Below, in pieces: positions 1 through 7,948 of a DNA stretch of 64,000 nt. This stretch comes from JAVSMW01 sp032027005 (GTDB lineage: Bacteria > Bacillota > Thermincolia > Thermincolales > UBA2595), in the NCBI GenBank assembly GCA_032027005.1, contig JAVSMW010000002.1:302022-366021 (forward strand), read 5' to 3'. The notes under the pieces were generated by a model, which worked only from the letters and a program-made list of their open reading frames with translations, searched no databases and was not told the origin of the DNA. Each line of letters starts with the position of its first letter. The stretch's first letter is position 1. Made by a program: the position numbers and the translations under genes.

Positions 1-1485
1 TACTTCTTCAGGATGTCAAAATATGCGGACAGGCTGTTAAAACATATTGAAGACCGCCCGGAATTTATTCAGCCGGTGGCCCGGCGCAATGAAATGGTGA
101 ATTTTATCAAGCAGGGCCTGGAGGACCTTTGCGTAACAAGAACAACTTTTGACTGGGGTATTCCCGTCCCCTTTGATCCCAAACATGTCATTTATGTGTG
201 GGTTGATGCCCTGACCAATTATTATTCGGCATTGGCAGGCGGCCGGTCTGATGACAGCCTGGTGAAAAAGTACTGGCCGGCAGATGTGCATCTGGTGGGC
301 AAAGATATCGTGCGTTTTCATACAATTATTTGGCCTATCATCCTGATGGCTGCGGGGATTGAACTGCCTAAAAAAGTGGTCGGGCATGGCTGGCTCCTTC
401 TGGACGGAGGGAAAATGTCAAAATCAAAGGGCAATGTGATTGATCCCGTAGCTTTGGTGGAAAAGTACGGGGTTGATGCTATCAGGTATTACCTGTTACG
501 AGAGCTGCCTTTTGGGGCTGACGGGTACTACTCGGAAGATGCGCTAATTCAAAGGACAAATTCAGATCTGGCAAACGATCTGGGTAACCTGGTCAGCCGG
601 TCTGTGGCCATGGTTGAGAAGTATTTTGCGGGGGAGGTGCGCCAGCCTGCCGATTATGACGAACTTGACTGGGATTTGATTAAAATTGCGGGGCAAACAG
701 TCGAAGATTATGAACTGTTAATGGAGAAATTTGAGTTAAGCAACGCTCTGGCTGCAGTCTGGCGGTTTGTCAGCAGGGCTAACAAATATATAGATGAGAC
801 AGCACCCTGGATTTTGGCCAAAGATGAGAGTAATACAGCCAGGCTGGGCACTGTAATGTATAACTTGATGGAAGCAGTCAGGCTGATCACGGTGATGATA
901 TCGCCTTTCATGCCGAAACTGCCGGAGCGGATTTGGGAACAAACCGGTTTAGCAATAAATGAAGCTGTAACTACCTGGGAGTCAATTCAAAACTGGGGGG
1001 GATATCCGGCCGGAACCCGGGTCCAAAGAGGGGCAGCCCTTTTCCCCAGAATTGAACTGGAAACCAAGCGAGCCAAGGGAGATGATAAAGTGGATACCGG
1101 TCAGAAAATAGAAAAACCTGAGGCAAAAGGCCCGGAGTCGGCTAAAGAAGACAAGCAGTATATTACAATTGACGATTTTGCCAAAATAGATCTGCGGTTA
1201 GCCGAAATTGTAAAGGCAGAAAAAGTTGAAAAAGCTGATAAACTTGTGAAATTGGAGGTCGCTCTTGGGGCCGAGCGGAGGACAGTTGTCGCTGGGATTG
1301 CTCTCCATTATGCAGCGGAAGAGCTGGTTGGGAAAAAAATAGTCATTGTAGCTAACCTGCAGCCGACCAAATTGCGGGGTATCTTATCAGAGGGTATGAT
1401 TTTGGCTGCTTCCGACAGTGAAGGGCTGGCTATATTAACGATAGATCCAGGCAAGCACATCTCCAGTGGGTCTAAAGTAAAATAG
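1..1485 (+). CDS. metG: Methionyl-tRNA synthetase, C-terminal part (5' end outside window)
   Basis: Charges tRNA-Met with methionine in the cytoplasm. The reading frame is open from base 1 with no start in view, so this is a 494-residue C-terminal part. The KMSKS signature is at bases 412-426. It is followed by the helical anticodon-binding domain, then a Lys/Glu-rich linker around 1080-1160, and a C-terminal EMAP/Trbp111-type tRNA-binding OB fold (about 1170-1480), as in dimeric bacterial MetRS. tatD follows 27 bases after the TAG stop, the usual Firmicutes metG-tatD pairing, probably one transcript. The ATG at base 13 is internal, not the start. Confidence 0.97.
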   Translation, partial: YFFRMSKYADRLLKHIEDRPEFIQPVARRNEMVNFIKQGLEDLCVTRTTFDWGIPVPFDPKHVIYVWVDALTNYYSALAGGRSDDSLVKKYWPADVHLVGKDIVRFHTIIWPIILMAAGIELPKKVVGHGWLLLDGGKMSKSKGNVIDPVALVEKYGVDAIRYYLLRELPFGADGYYSEDALIQRTNSDLANDLGNLVSRSVAMVEKYFAGEVRQPADYDELDWDLIKIAGQTVEDYELLMEKFELSNALAAVWRFVSRANKYIDETAPWILAKDESNTARLGTVMYNLMEAVRLITVMISPFMPKLPERIWEQTGLAINEAVTTWESIQNWGGYPAGTRVQRGAALFPRIELETKRAKGDDKVDTGQKIEKPEAKGPESAKEDKQYITIDDFAKIDLRLAEIVKAEKVEKADKLVKLEVALGAERRTVVAGIALHYAAEELVGKKIVIVANLQPTKLRGILSEGMILAASDSEGLAILTIDPGKHISSGSKVK

Positions 1486-1512
1486 CACTCTTATTAGACA
1501 AATCGATATCTG

Positions 1513-2292
1513 GTGGTGAAGTTATTGTTTATAGATTCACACGCGCATTTAGACGACCTGAAGTATGACAGTGACAGGGACGAAATGCTGCAGAGGGCCA
1601 GGAATAATAAAATTTCCAAGATCATTAACGTAGGCTATGATCTGCCATCGTCTCGCCGTTCCCTGGAGCTGGCTGCTAAATATGATTTTATCTATGCTGC
1701 TGTAGGCATTCATCCTCATGATGCAGCAGAAGCCGGGGAAAATTACCTGGCAGAAATCCGGATCATGGCATCCCGGCCCAAAGTAGTGGCGATTGGAGAA
1801 ATGGGCCTGGACTACTACCGGAACCTTTCGCCCAAAGAAACTCAGCAGCGGGTTTTTCGGGAACAGATCAGGCTGGCCGCGGAGTTGGAAAAACCGATTA
1901 TTATTCATGACCGGGAAGCCCATGGGGATGTAATGACTATCCTGAGAGATGAGGGTATAGGACCGGCCAAAGGTGTCTTGCACTGTTTCTCCGGCAGCAT
2001 GGAAATGGCCAGGGAATGCCTTAAGATGGGTTTCTATCTTTCTATCGCCGGACCGGTGACCTTCAGTAATGCTAACAAACTCCGTGATGTTGCGGCAAAT
2101 GTGCCTATAGACAGGCTGCTAATAGAGACAGACGCCCCGTACTTAACTCCCGAACCCCACCGCGGTAAGCGAAATGAATCGGCATATGTGGCCTATGTAG
2201 GACAGCGTATTGCCGAAATTAGGGGAATACCGGTGGCAGAACTGGCAGCGGCTGCGACGGCCAACGCAAAAAGATTATTCAGGATAAGTTAA
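1513..2292 (+). CDS. tatD: TatD-family metal-dependent hydrolase (3'-5' DNase/D-aminoacyl hydrolase type)
   Basis: A TIM-barrel metallohydrolase of 259 residues, the normal family length. Visible metal-site motifs are the N-terminal HAH, GEMGLDYY (Glu ligand), the His of IIHDREAH, the LHCFSG motif and the late Asp in ETDAPYL. Family members act as Mg-dependent 3'-5' nucleases; the exact substrate cannot be told from sequence. Start is one of two adjacent GTG codons (1513 or 1516); 1513 is given. It is probably co-transcribed with metG, and a strong terminator follows directly. Confidence 0.93.
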   Translation: MVKLLFIDSHAHLDDLKYDSDRDEMLQRARNNKISKIINVGYDLPSSRRSLELAAKYDFIYAAVGIHPHDAAEAGENYLAEIRIMASRPKVVAIGEMGLDYYRNLSPKETQQRVFREQIRLAAELEKPIIIHDREAHGDVMTILRDEGIGPAKGVLHCFSGSMEMARECLKMGFYLSIAGPVTFSNANKLRDVAANVPIDRLLIETDAPYLTPEPHRGKRNESAYVAYVGQRIAEIRGIPVAELAAAATANAKRLFRIS

Positions 2293-2294
2293 TA

Positions 2295-2320
2295 AGCCCC
2301 GTTCGGGGCTTTATTTTTTT
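2295..2320 (+). terminator. Rho-independent terminator after tatD
   Basis: Perfect 6-bp stem AGCCCC / GGGGCT with a GTTC loop, followed by TTATTTTTTT. It closes the metG-tatD transcript. Confidence 0.9.
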
Positions 2321-2468
2321 GCCCAATATTTCCCTTTTTTCGTCAATCATTTTGCTATTATCCGTCCATGAAGTGACAAGTTTCTGGCGGGGGCTGTATT
2401 AAAATGTTAAGCAAGAGAGGTCGTCTAACCAGACAGGTTCGTCCAACCTTGGCATTGGAGGGAAGTAT

Positions 2469-3347
2469 ATGAACGGTTTTAAAGACGGCACAGTCAAATT
2501 AAGGAGCAGACAAAAAAATGATTCACCTTTGACTGGCTTTATTTGCCTGACCCTGATAGTCATAGCTGTAATTTTATTTATGATTGCATCGGTTAACAAA
2601 GTCACGGTGCAGTTGGGGGATAAAACCTCCACCTATTATACATTTGCGCCTACTGTCGCGGATGTACTGGATGAAGCGGGGGTAAAGGGACCATTTGGTT
2701 TGCCTAAGAATCCCGACCTGCTTGCCGAGGGAGAGACCATTAGCTATTTATGTGTGTCAGAGCCCCTTGATACGGGCGTCCAGGATGATATGGTGATTCA
2801 AATATACCGGGACACCATTAAGAAGTCTGTGGAAAACCAAGCTATAGCCATTCCCGTAAAAAGGAAATGGGATATTTTTATGGCGGCAGGTGAAGAGCGC
2901 GTAGTGGACCCGGGGAAAGCCGGTCTATTGCAAAATACCTATCTGAATTTCTATCGTGATGATGAATTAAAATGGAAAGAGCGGGTTCACAGCAGGCGTG
3001 TTATCGAACCATTAACACGGATAATTGCTTCGGGTTCCTATGCGGCAATTTCGCGGCAGGGTGTCAGCTACAGCGGCAAACCGCAGAAATTTGAAGCAAC
3101 CGCTTATGCCCCGACAGGCTACCGTACTGCCGTAGGAGCTAAAACCAGGCGTGGGATAGTAGCGGTAGATCCTAAGGTAATTCCCCAGGGTACCCATATG
3201 TTTATCAAAGGATACGGCTATGCTGTCGCTGCCGACACCGGCGGAGCCATCAAAGGACGGAAGGTAGACCTGTTTTTTGAAACCCGTAAAGATGCCATAA
3301 AGTGGGGACGACGCCCTGTGGATATTTATTTTCTGGAAGAACAATAA
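2469..3347 (+). CDS. Membrane-anchored 3D-domain protein (YabE-like, short form)
   Basis: A predicted wall-acting protein of 292 residues. A membrane anchor at about residues 20-44 is followed by one DUF348-like segment (about 46-95), a middle region, and a C-terminal 3D domain (about 208-290). The three conserved aspartates are in AVDP, AADTGG and KVDLFF. The 3D fold is the double-psi barrel of MltA/Rpf-like lytic enzymes, so a peptidoglycan-lytic role is inferred. A paralogue with two DUF348 repeats and a G5 domain lies just downstream. Start ATG at 2469 has the upstream GGAGGGAAGT as ribosome binding site. Confidence 0.85.
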   Translation: MNGFKDGTVKLRSRQKNDSPLTGFICLTLIVIAVILFMIASVNKVTVQLGDKTSTYYTFAPTVADVLDEAGVKGPFGLPKNPDLLAEGETISYLCVSEPLDTGVQDDMVIQIYRDTIKKSVENQAIAIPVKRKWDIFMAAGEERVVDPGKAGLLQNTYLNFYRDDELKWKERVHSRRVIEPLTRIIASGSYAAISRQGVSYSGKPQKFEATAYAPTGYRTAVGAKTRRGIVAVDPKVIPQGTHMFIKGYGYAVAADTGGAIKGRKVDLFFETRKDAIKWGRRPVDIYFLEEQ

Positions 3348-3349
3348 TT

Positions 3350-3421
3350 AGTGGCTAGTGGCTAGTGGCTAGTGCTAGTGTTTTTCACTGACAACTGGCC
3401 ACTGACCACTCGTCACTTTTT
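3350..3421 (+). terminator. Repeat-built hairpin/terminator between the two 3D-domain genes
   Basis: Three tandem GTGGCTA copies plus a fourth partial copy (about 3350-3378) face a partly complementary CACTGAC...CCACTGACCACT stretch, followed by a T run at 3416-3421. It can form a long imperfect hairpin and would separate the two paralogues. The tandem units look like slippage growth of one arm. Confidence 0.55.
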
Positions 3422-3423
3422 GA

Positions 3424-3453
3424 TTGACAAATCTTCCTGTTTTGGGTTAAAAT
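3424..3453 (+). promoter_or_regulatory. Sigma-A promoter for the second YabE-like gene
   Basis: TTGACA (3424-3429) and TAAAAT (3448-3453) separated by 18 bases. It lies directly after the repeat hairpin and 42 bases before the chosen ATG. The TTG at 3456 would sit on the transcription start, which argues for the ATG at 3495 as the true start. Confidence 0.75.
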
Positions 3454-3494
3454 AGTTGCAACCCCTTTCTAAAAAAAGAGAGAGGAGTGGTTGG

Positions 3495-4484
3495 ATGCAG
3501 TCATACACCTCCCCGAGACAGTTCTTGGGCTTAAACCGGCTGGTCTATTGGTTCCTCGGGGTCGTTGTAGCAGCTGGACTACTATTAACGGGATTTTATT
3601 ATAACAGGCATGAAACCAGGATTTTTTCAGATGGCAAACAAACTCAACTGATTATGAGAGGCGGTACGGTAGCCGACGCTCTTAACACGGCGGGTATCTC
3701 TCTTGGTGAAAAAGATATTGTCGAACCTCCTGTAGGTACAAAGTTAACCGGCGATATATCTGTGCAAGTCACCAGGATGATCCGGGTTACCTTAACTGCT
3801 GATGGCAATACAGGGGAATATTGGGTATTACCCGGCACTGTCGGTGATACCTTAAACAAGCTTAATGTTTCATTGAATTCCGGCGACCAGGTGATTCCCG
3901 ATACTGCCAATACGCTGAAATCAGGGGACCAGATAGAGGTTATCCGTTTCAGCAGTAAATATTTGGAACAGTCTGTAAATATTCCCTTTAAAACTGTACG
4001 CCGTGACGACAACTCTATGGAACGTGGGGCAACAAGCGTTGTTCAGCAAGGCAAGGAAGGTCTGGCCCAAAAGACGGTTAAAATTACCCTGAGAAACGGG
4101 AAAGAGGTTTCCCGGGAAATTGTTGGCGAAAAAGTGGTGCGCCAGCCGGTTAATAAGATTGTGGCCGTGGGAACAGTTAAAACAAAGACAGTTTCCCGCG
4201 ATGGCACTATTAAGTTTTCAAAGGCACTGCAGATGAATGCCAGTGCATATAGTCATACAGGAAGAAATACCGCCAGCGGTATTTATCCTAAAAAAGGGGC
4301 AGTGGCAGTAGACCCCAATATCATTCCCATGGGTACCAAATTATACATAGATGGCTATGGATACGGCACGGCCCTTGATGTCGGAAGTGCAATTAAAGGG
4401 AACAAAATCGATTTGTTTTTTGAAACCGAGACCCAGGCTCGGAAATGGGGGCGGCGTCCCGTAAAAGTGTACATTTTAGAATAG
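3495..4484 (+). CDS. yabE: YabE-type wall protein: DUF348 x2, G5, 3D domain
   Basis: A secreted or membrane-anchored cell-wall hydrolase candidate of 329 residues. Order: N-terminal membrane segment, DUF348 repeat 1 (ending near QVTRMIRV), DUF348 repeat 2, a G5 domain (about residues 155-230) and a C-terminal 3D domain with aspartates in AVDP, ALDVGS and KIDLFF. This is the architecture of Bacillus YabE, an autolysin related to resuscitation-promoting factors. Start ATG 3495 was chosen because AGAGGAG lies 7 bases upstream and a sigma-A promoter ends at 3453. It precedes ksgA, as in Bacillus (yabE-rnmV-ksgA), but no rnmV is present here. Confidence 0.9.
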   Translation: MQSYTSPRQFLGLNRLVYWFLGVVVAAGLLLTGFYYNRHETRIFSDGKQTQLIMRGGTVADALNTAGISLGEKDIVEPPVGTKLTGDISVQVTRMIRVTLTADGNTGEYWVLPGTVGDTLNKLNVSLNSGDQVIPDTANTLKSGDQIEVIRFSSKYLEQSVNIPFKTVRRDDNSMERGATSVVQQGKEGLAQKTVKITLRNGKEVSREIVGEKVVRQPVNKIVAVGTVKTKTVSRDGTIKFSKALQMNASAYSHTGRNTASGIYPKKGAVAVDPNIIPMGTKLYIDGYGYGTALDVGSAIKGNKIDLFFETETQARKWGRRPVKVYILE

Positions 4485-4510
4485 AACAGATGCCTTTTAT
4501 GGCAAATTAG

Positions 4511-4545
4511 AGGGGAGAGGTAAATACCTTATCCCCTTTTTGTTT
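4511..4545 (+). terminator. Terminator-like hairpin between yabE and ksgA
   Basis: AGGGG ... AGGTA / TACCT ... CCCCT followed by TTTTTGTTT. It overlaps the region just before the ksgA ribosome binding site (AGGAGG 4546-4551), so it may attenuate rather than fully stop read-through. Confidence 0.6.
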
Positions 4546-4555
4546 AGGAGGTTTT

Positions 4556-5452
4556 ATGAAACTATATTCGCCGGCTGTTGTAAAGGAGATAATTGGAAAA
4601 TACAAGTTTCGATTTCGAAAGACCTTAGGACAAAATTTTTTAATTGACGGAAATATCGTCAATAAAATTGTTGAGTCAGCTGAACTGGACAATAATGATG
4701 TTGTTTTGGAAATCGGAGCAGGCATCGGTACATTAACGGGTGCTTTGGCCGAGCGGGCCGGGAAAGTTATCGTAATAGAAATAGACAATAACCTTCAGCC
4801 AATTTTGCAGGAAACCCTCGCCGGCTACGATAATATTGAAGTTGTTATAGGAAATGCCTTAAAGGTGGATTTTGACAAGATAGTAAGTCTTCACACCGGC
4901 GGCCAATACGGTTCCGATGCAAAACCGTACAAAGTGGTAGCCAACCTGCCGTACTATATTACAACACCATTAATCATGCATGCTCTGGAAAACCATTTTA
5001 ATATGAGTATGGCGATATTTATGATTCAGAAAGAGGTGGCTGAAAGAATAACTGCTGAACCGGGAGGAAAAGAATATGGGGCCCTAACCATTGGGGTAAA
5101 CTATTATAGTGACCCGCAATTGGTACTAAGGGTACCAAGTAAAGTATTTATGCCCCAGCCTGAAGTTGAATCCGCTGTGATTAAGTTAATGGCCAGGGAA
5201 AAACCACCGGTTCATGTTGCAGATGAGCAAACTTTTTTTAAAGTTGTTAAAGCGGCATTTGGGCAGCGGCGAAAAACTTTGTTAAATGCAGTTGCAGGGG
5301 TTGTTCCGGGGACAGACAAAAACATGATTGGTGAAATGATGGACCAGATCGGGATTGATTCCGGACGCCGGGGAGAAACTCTGAGTTTAGCCGAATTTGC
5401 TCGACTGGCAAATATAATTTACCAAGAAATAACAGAACAGAAGCAGATCTAG
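4556..5452 (+). CDS. ksgA: 16S rRNA (adenine1518-N6/adenine1519-N6)-dimethyltransferase
   Basis: Dimethylates two adjacent adenines in the 3'-terminal helix of 16S rRNA during 30S assembly. The 298-residue length is normal. The Rossmann SAM site shows EIGAGIGTLT (motif I) and the catalytic NLPYYITTP motif (motif IV), with a C-terminal helical domain. AGGAGG lies 4 bases before ATG 4556. The stop codon is inside a terminator stem, so this is the last gene before the accessory pocket. Confidence 0.96.
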   Translation: MKLYSPAVVKEIIGKYKFRFRKTLGQNFLIDGNIVNKIVESAELDNNDVVLEIGAGIGTLTGALAERAGKVIVIEIDNNLQPILQETLAGYDNIEVVIGNALKVDFDKIVSLHTGGQYGSDAKPYKVVANLPYYITTPLIMHALENHFNMSMAIFMIQKEVAERITAEPGGKEYGALTIGVNYYSDPQLVLRVPSKVFMPQPEVESAVIKLMAREKPPVHVADEQTFFKVVKAAFGQRRKTLLNAVAGVVPGTDKNMIGEMMDQIGIDSGRRGETLSLAEFARLANIIYQEITEQKQI

Positions 5453-5464
5453 GTCTGCTTTTTT
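5441..5464 (+). terminator. Terminator overlapping ksgA stop
   Basis: AGCAGA / TCTGCT stem followed by TTTTTT. The TAG stop of ksgA lies in the loop. Confidence 0.85.
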
Positions 5465-5542
5465 AACGTATAGGTATTAGTATTCGGATGTATGGACAAA
5501 ATCGGGAACAGGAAATAGCACAAATTGGTAAATCAATGCTAT

Positions 5543-5587
5543 AAAAAATTAGCAGGTAGCTTTTCACAGTCCACCTGCTAATTTTTT
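5543..5587. terminator. Bidirectional hairpin, 15-bp perfect inverted repeat
   Basis: Arms 5543-5557 and 5573-5587 are perfectly complementary (AGCAGGT core) with A and T runs at the ends, so it could terminate on either strand. The stretch from 5588 to about 5900 holds no gene that I can support and is AT-rich. Confidence 0.6.
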
Positions 5588-5921
5588 CTGTTTTATTTTT
5601 TAAATTGTTGTTTACAATATCACTCTAAACGACATTTTATGCACCCTAAATCCGCAGTATAACCCACTCTTCTTTACAAGTATGATTATTTACTCTATGC
5701 TAATTATTGTAAAACTAACAATGTTAAGGTGGGGATTTAAGGCAGTTGTTATTGGAGTTGCTTCGTGGTTTTGTTGTGGAGATCCTTACGGTGGAAGTGG
5801 TTCAAAAAAAGTTCTAAAAAGATCTAGCTTTTTGGGAACCTTTTATTAATTAAATCATCTTAATAAGTGAGCGGACGAAACAATGATGAAAACGCCATGT
5901 TGAAGTACGGGGGTGATTCCA

Positions 5922-5942
5922 ATGGACTACATAAAAAAATAG
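5922..5942 (+). CDS. Putative 6-codon leader ORF (MDYIKK)
   Basis: A very short ORF with a ribosome-binding-like GGGGGTGA just upstream. Its TAG stop (5940-5942) lies inside the 5' strand of the P1 stem of the leader RNA that starts at 5937. A comparable short ORF with a good ribosome site (61556-61609) ends at the same place in a second leader copy. Translation may therefore interact with the RNA fold. Coding function is unproven. Confidence 0.3.
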   Translation: MDYIKK

Positions 5943-6058
5943 CGGCTCGGGAGGTAAACCTGGTAAAGCGTTGCAGGCATAACCCAGAGCAAACCTCAAC
6001 AGACCACTATTTCTGATAACTATGTTACCATGTCGGGGACTTTTATGGCAACCCCCAT
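5937..6058 (+). ncRNA. Candidate structured leader RNA, copy A
   Basis: One of three related leaders (others at 58796 and 61604). P1 is 5937-5945 with 6004-6012 (AAATAGCGG/CCACTATTT, one mismatch). P2 is GAGG 5951-5954 with CCTC 5994-5997. P3 is CTGG 5960-5963 with CCAG 5984-5987. A strongly conserved ACTATGTTACCATGTCGGGG follows at 6019-6038. In copy B the P3 pair is CCAGG/CCTGG, a compensatory change. I do not recognise the class. It precedes a secreted-protein pseudogene at 6316 and the secreted protein at 6904. Confidence 0.5.
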
Positions 6059-6107
6059 GGTGGTACGACCGCTGCTATGCTTTTGGTAAAAGTTCAAACC
6101 GTGGGCT

Positions 6108-6162
6108 GGGTGGGGGTCAGTCTTTATAAGAGGTATAGCCTCAAGGAGGAAAATACCCACCC
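6108..6162 (+). ncRNA. Possible structured RNA (weak)
   Basis: GGGTGGG (6108-6114) pairs with CCCACCC (6156-6162) and encloses a GAGG...CCTC hairpin at 6130-6142. It lies between leader copy A and the pseudogene. It could be the 3' part of a longer leader. I see no related copy in the window, so the call rests on one sequence. Confidence 0.2.
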
Positions 6163-6315
6163 GTAATGCAATCTCACGATTCCATTGTGCTTGGAACAGC
6201 AGCGAATATAAAGTCATAATTTCCAGTTTTTAAAGATCAAATTATTGGAAAAAATGAACGGTTTATATTAACGTTCAAATTAGGACTCTAAATTCATTAT
6301 ACGAGGAGGCGCTAC

Positions 6316-6888
6316 ATGAAATTAAAAAAGAAAATACTAATATTTATTTTGATTGCTTCATTTAGTATAATTCCAACAGCCGCATATGCTTCAGTATTTT
6401 ATGACTTGTTTGGCTGTTACCACCCAAGTAAATTGGCGGTAACGGATTAACGCCGAAGGCGGTGAACAAAGGATTTAAGAAAACAGGAAGAAATAGCAGG
6501 AAAATGCTGAAAANTATCATCACTACCCACCGTCATTGACAACAAACATAAGTTTACTGATAACCGAATCTGGCGGTGACTATGTTACCGCCAAAGAGCG
6601 TGAATCGCTACATTTGGCGACACTGTTTTAACGTCGATATCAAGTGGTGTTAATGTATTTGCTCAGTCATGGACGGATGATACCGTTGATTTACTTAAAG
6701 TTTCTACAGATACCTATATAAATAATATCTATCAAGGAACTATTTACAACTCTAAAGTAAATTCAACGAGCGTTTATATTAACATGCCTAAAAGTTATTT
6801 TGGATTTGTTGAAGCAGTAACTAGACATGATGCAATAGATTGGACTGGCGACGAAATAACTTATTCTTCCGATTCAATTATTAGATAA
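6316..6888 (+). pseudogene. Secreted-protein gene split by a ~198-bp insertion
   Basis: Starts with a strong ribosome site (GAGGAGG) and a signal peptide (residues 1-25, ending TAAYAS). The frame then runs into an insertion and a stop (TAA 6448-6450). Removing 6415-6612 together with one copy of the flanking TTTGGC (6409-6414 and 6613-6618) restores one continuous frame. That frame runs from ...VFYDLFG directly into DTVLTSISSGV and on to TAA 6886-6888, giving a secreted protein of about 122 residues. I do not recognise the family. The restored frame is the main proof that the insertion is real. It is followed after 15 bases by another secreted-protein gene, so both were probably one transcript behind leader copy A. 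Confidence 0.75.
6415..6612 (+). mobile_element. 198-bp non-autonomous insertion element (MITE-like), copy 1
   Basis: Flanked by a 6-bp direct repeat TTTGGC (6409-6414, 6613-6618) that looks like a target duplication. Both ends begin TGT, and both carry the 11-mer TTGGCGGTAAC exactly 18 bases in (left 6433-6443; right inverted at 6584-6594). So it has related terminal inverted sequences with TG...CA ends. It has no transposase ORF. Its last 96 bases (6517-6612) recur exactly, inverted, at 63905-64000. One ambiguous base (n) is at 6514, so its inner sequence and true length are slightly uncertain. I cannot assign an IS family. Confidence 0.7.
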
Positions 6889-6903
6889 AGGGGGTTACTT
6901 AAA

Positions 6904-7419
6904 TTGAAGAGAAAACATTATTGTATGGCATTACTTGTAATTGGATCTGTCCTATTATTTATGGTGAATTCTGCAATAGGTTCATCAGATCTATCAACCC
7001 TGCCGACACCTAAACAACAAATGACACCCGAACAGAAGAAGTTTAAAGAAGAACTTGATTTAAAACTAAAAGGTGTTTGGGATGAAATCAAAACCGATTT
7101 TAATGTAGATTCTTCTCAATATTTCCAACTAGAGCTTTCTAATTTACAGAAATTTAAGGAAAAACAAAGTATTATTCAAGATGAAGTCATGATCGACAAG
7201 ATTTTAACTGAAGTTATCGATCCATATAGGGCTGAACTACCAATCGGTTCCATAAAACCAATTATTCTAATAAAGAATGATGGAAGTGAGGTTATATTTG
7301 GTTATAAAGAAGCCGATGGTACTAATGTACTTAAGAAAAGTACATTTAGTAACGGTACTCTGAAAAAAAATGAAGAGAAAAAAATGGGAACTAAATTGGA
7401 ACTTGAAATAAACAAATAA
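6904..7419 (+). CDS. Small secreted protein, family not recognised
   Basis: A 171-residue protein with an N-terminal signal peptide (hydrophobic residues 7-24, ending VNSAIGSS) and a hydrophilic Lys/Glu-rich mature part without cysteine. Start is TTG 6904 with AAAGGGGG 9 bases upstream. It follows the interrupted secreted-protein gene by 15 bases. No motif points to a function. Low GC and Lys/Asn-rich codon use set it apart from ksgA and yabG on either side, which fits an acquired pocket. Confidence 0.7.
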   Translation: MKRKHYCMALLVIGSVLLFMVNSAIGSSDLSTLPTPKQQMTPEQKKFKEELDLKLKGVWDEIKTDFNVDSSQYFQLELSNLQKFKEKQSIIQDEVMIDKILTEVIDPYRAELPIGSIKPIILIKNDGSEVIFGYKEADGTNVLKKSTFSNGTLKKNEEKKMGTKLELEINK

Positions 7420-7492
7420 GGTTATACCAAGCTGTTGTTTATCGGGTCTAACTAATGTTACCTATCTAAAAGAAGGATTATTTCGTGTTTAA

Positions 7493-7527
7493 AACCTATC
7501 CTCGGACAAACCGGGGATAGGTTTTTT
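7493..7527 (+). terminator. Terminator used as group IIC intron target
   Basis: AACCTATCC-t-CGG / CCG-g-GGATAGGTT stem followed by TTTTTT. The intron-like sequence starts two bases after the T run. Insertion just behind intrinsic terminators is the known habit of bacterial class C introns. Confidence 0.8.
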
Positions 7528-7529
7528 CG

Positions 7530-7821
7530 GTGCGCCCGGAATGGGTGCTATCTCTATAAGGTTAAAGTCTCGAATGCTGAAGGCACTAGTAGCCATAGCT
7601 TAAGACAAGGTTGTCCGCCGTGAGGCGGAATCTGAAGGAAGTCAGCGGCAAACCTCCGGTCAGAGGAACACGAACCTCATATAAGGCTAGGATTCGTTGG
7701 ACGAGCCTGCCGTACAAGGCAAAGTCCTTACTGCCAAATGCGAATCAGATGTTGTATAGTGTAATCTGCCAAGGCACAAAGCGGCTAGAAAGAGAAAGCG
7801 TGTTAAGCGGGCAAGCGTAAC
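7530..7821 (+). mobile_element. Group IIC intron, 5' (domain I) fragment
   Basis: Begins GTGCGCCCGG and continues with group IIC domain I hallmarks: GGAATCTGAAGGAAG, GGCAAACCTCCGGTC, GAGGAACACGAACCTCATAT, AAGGCTAGG and AAGTCCTTACTGCCAAA. These resemble the Oceanobacillus-type IIC ribozyme from memory. No reverse-transcriptase frame and no domain V hairpin follow; at about 7821 the sequence turns into unrelated AT-rich DNA. So it is a truncated, non-splicing relic. The 3' limit is approximate. Small open frames inside it are not genes. Confidence 0.8.
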
Positions 7822-7850
7822 GGACTATTTCTCTTTATATATTTTTTTAC

Positions 7851-7883
7851 AGCCCTTTGCCAAAATTCAGGCAGGGCTTTTTT
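7851..7883 (+). terminator. Terminator downstream of intron fragment
   Basis: AGCCCTTTGCC / GGCAGGGCT imperfect stem followed by TTTTTT, upstream of yabG. Confidence 0.65.
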
Positions 7884-7948
7884 GATTAACGAGGTACACC
7901 CGTTCAGCATATTATGTAGCAGAATGAGAATTAGCGGAGGTGAATGGA

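Noticed and set aside
3350..3378. CRISPR-like repeats
   Set aside because: Units are adjacent 7-mers without spacers; a slippage product. No CRISPR array or cas gene is present in the window.
5876..5900. GAAACAATGATGAA resembles the start of a class II cyclic-di-GMP riboswitch
   Set aside because: The following conserved parts (the GGGCACTT stem and the CAACCGACCG end) are absent, so the match is a short chance likeness.
6020..6217. 65-codon minus-strand frame across the leader A region
   Set aside because: No ribosome site and it overlaps conserved RNA structure on the plus strand.
7611..7820. 69-codon open frame
   Set aside because: It lies wholly inside the group II intron domain I sequence and its residues reflect ribozyme RNA.
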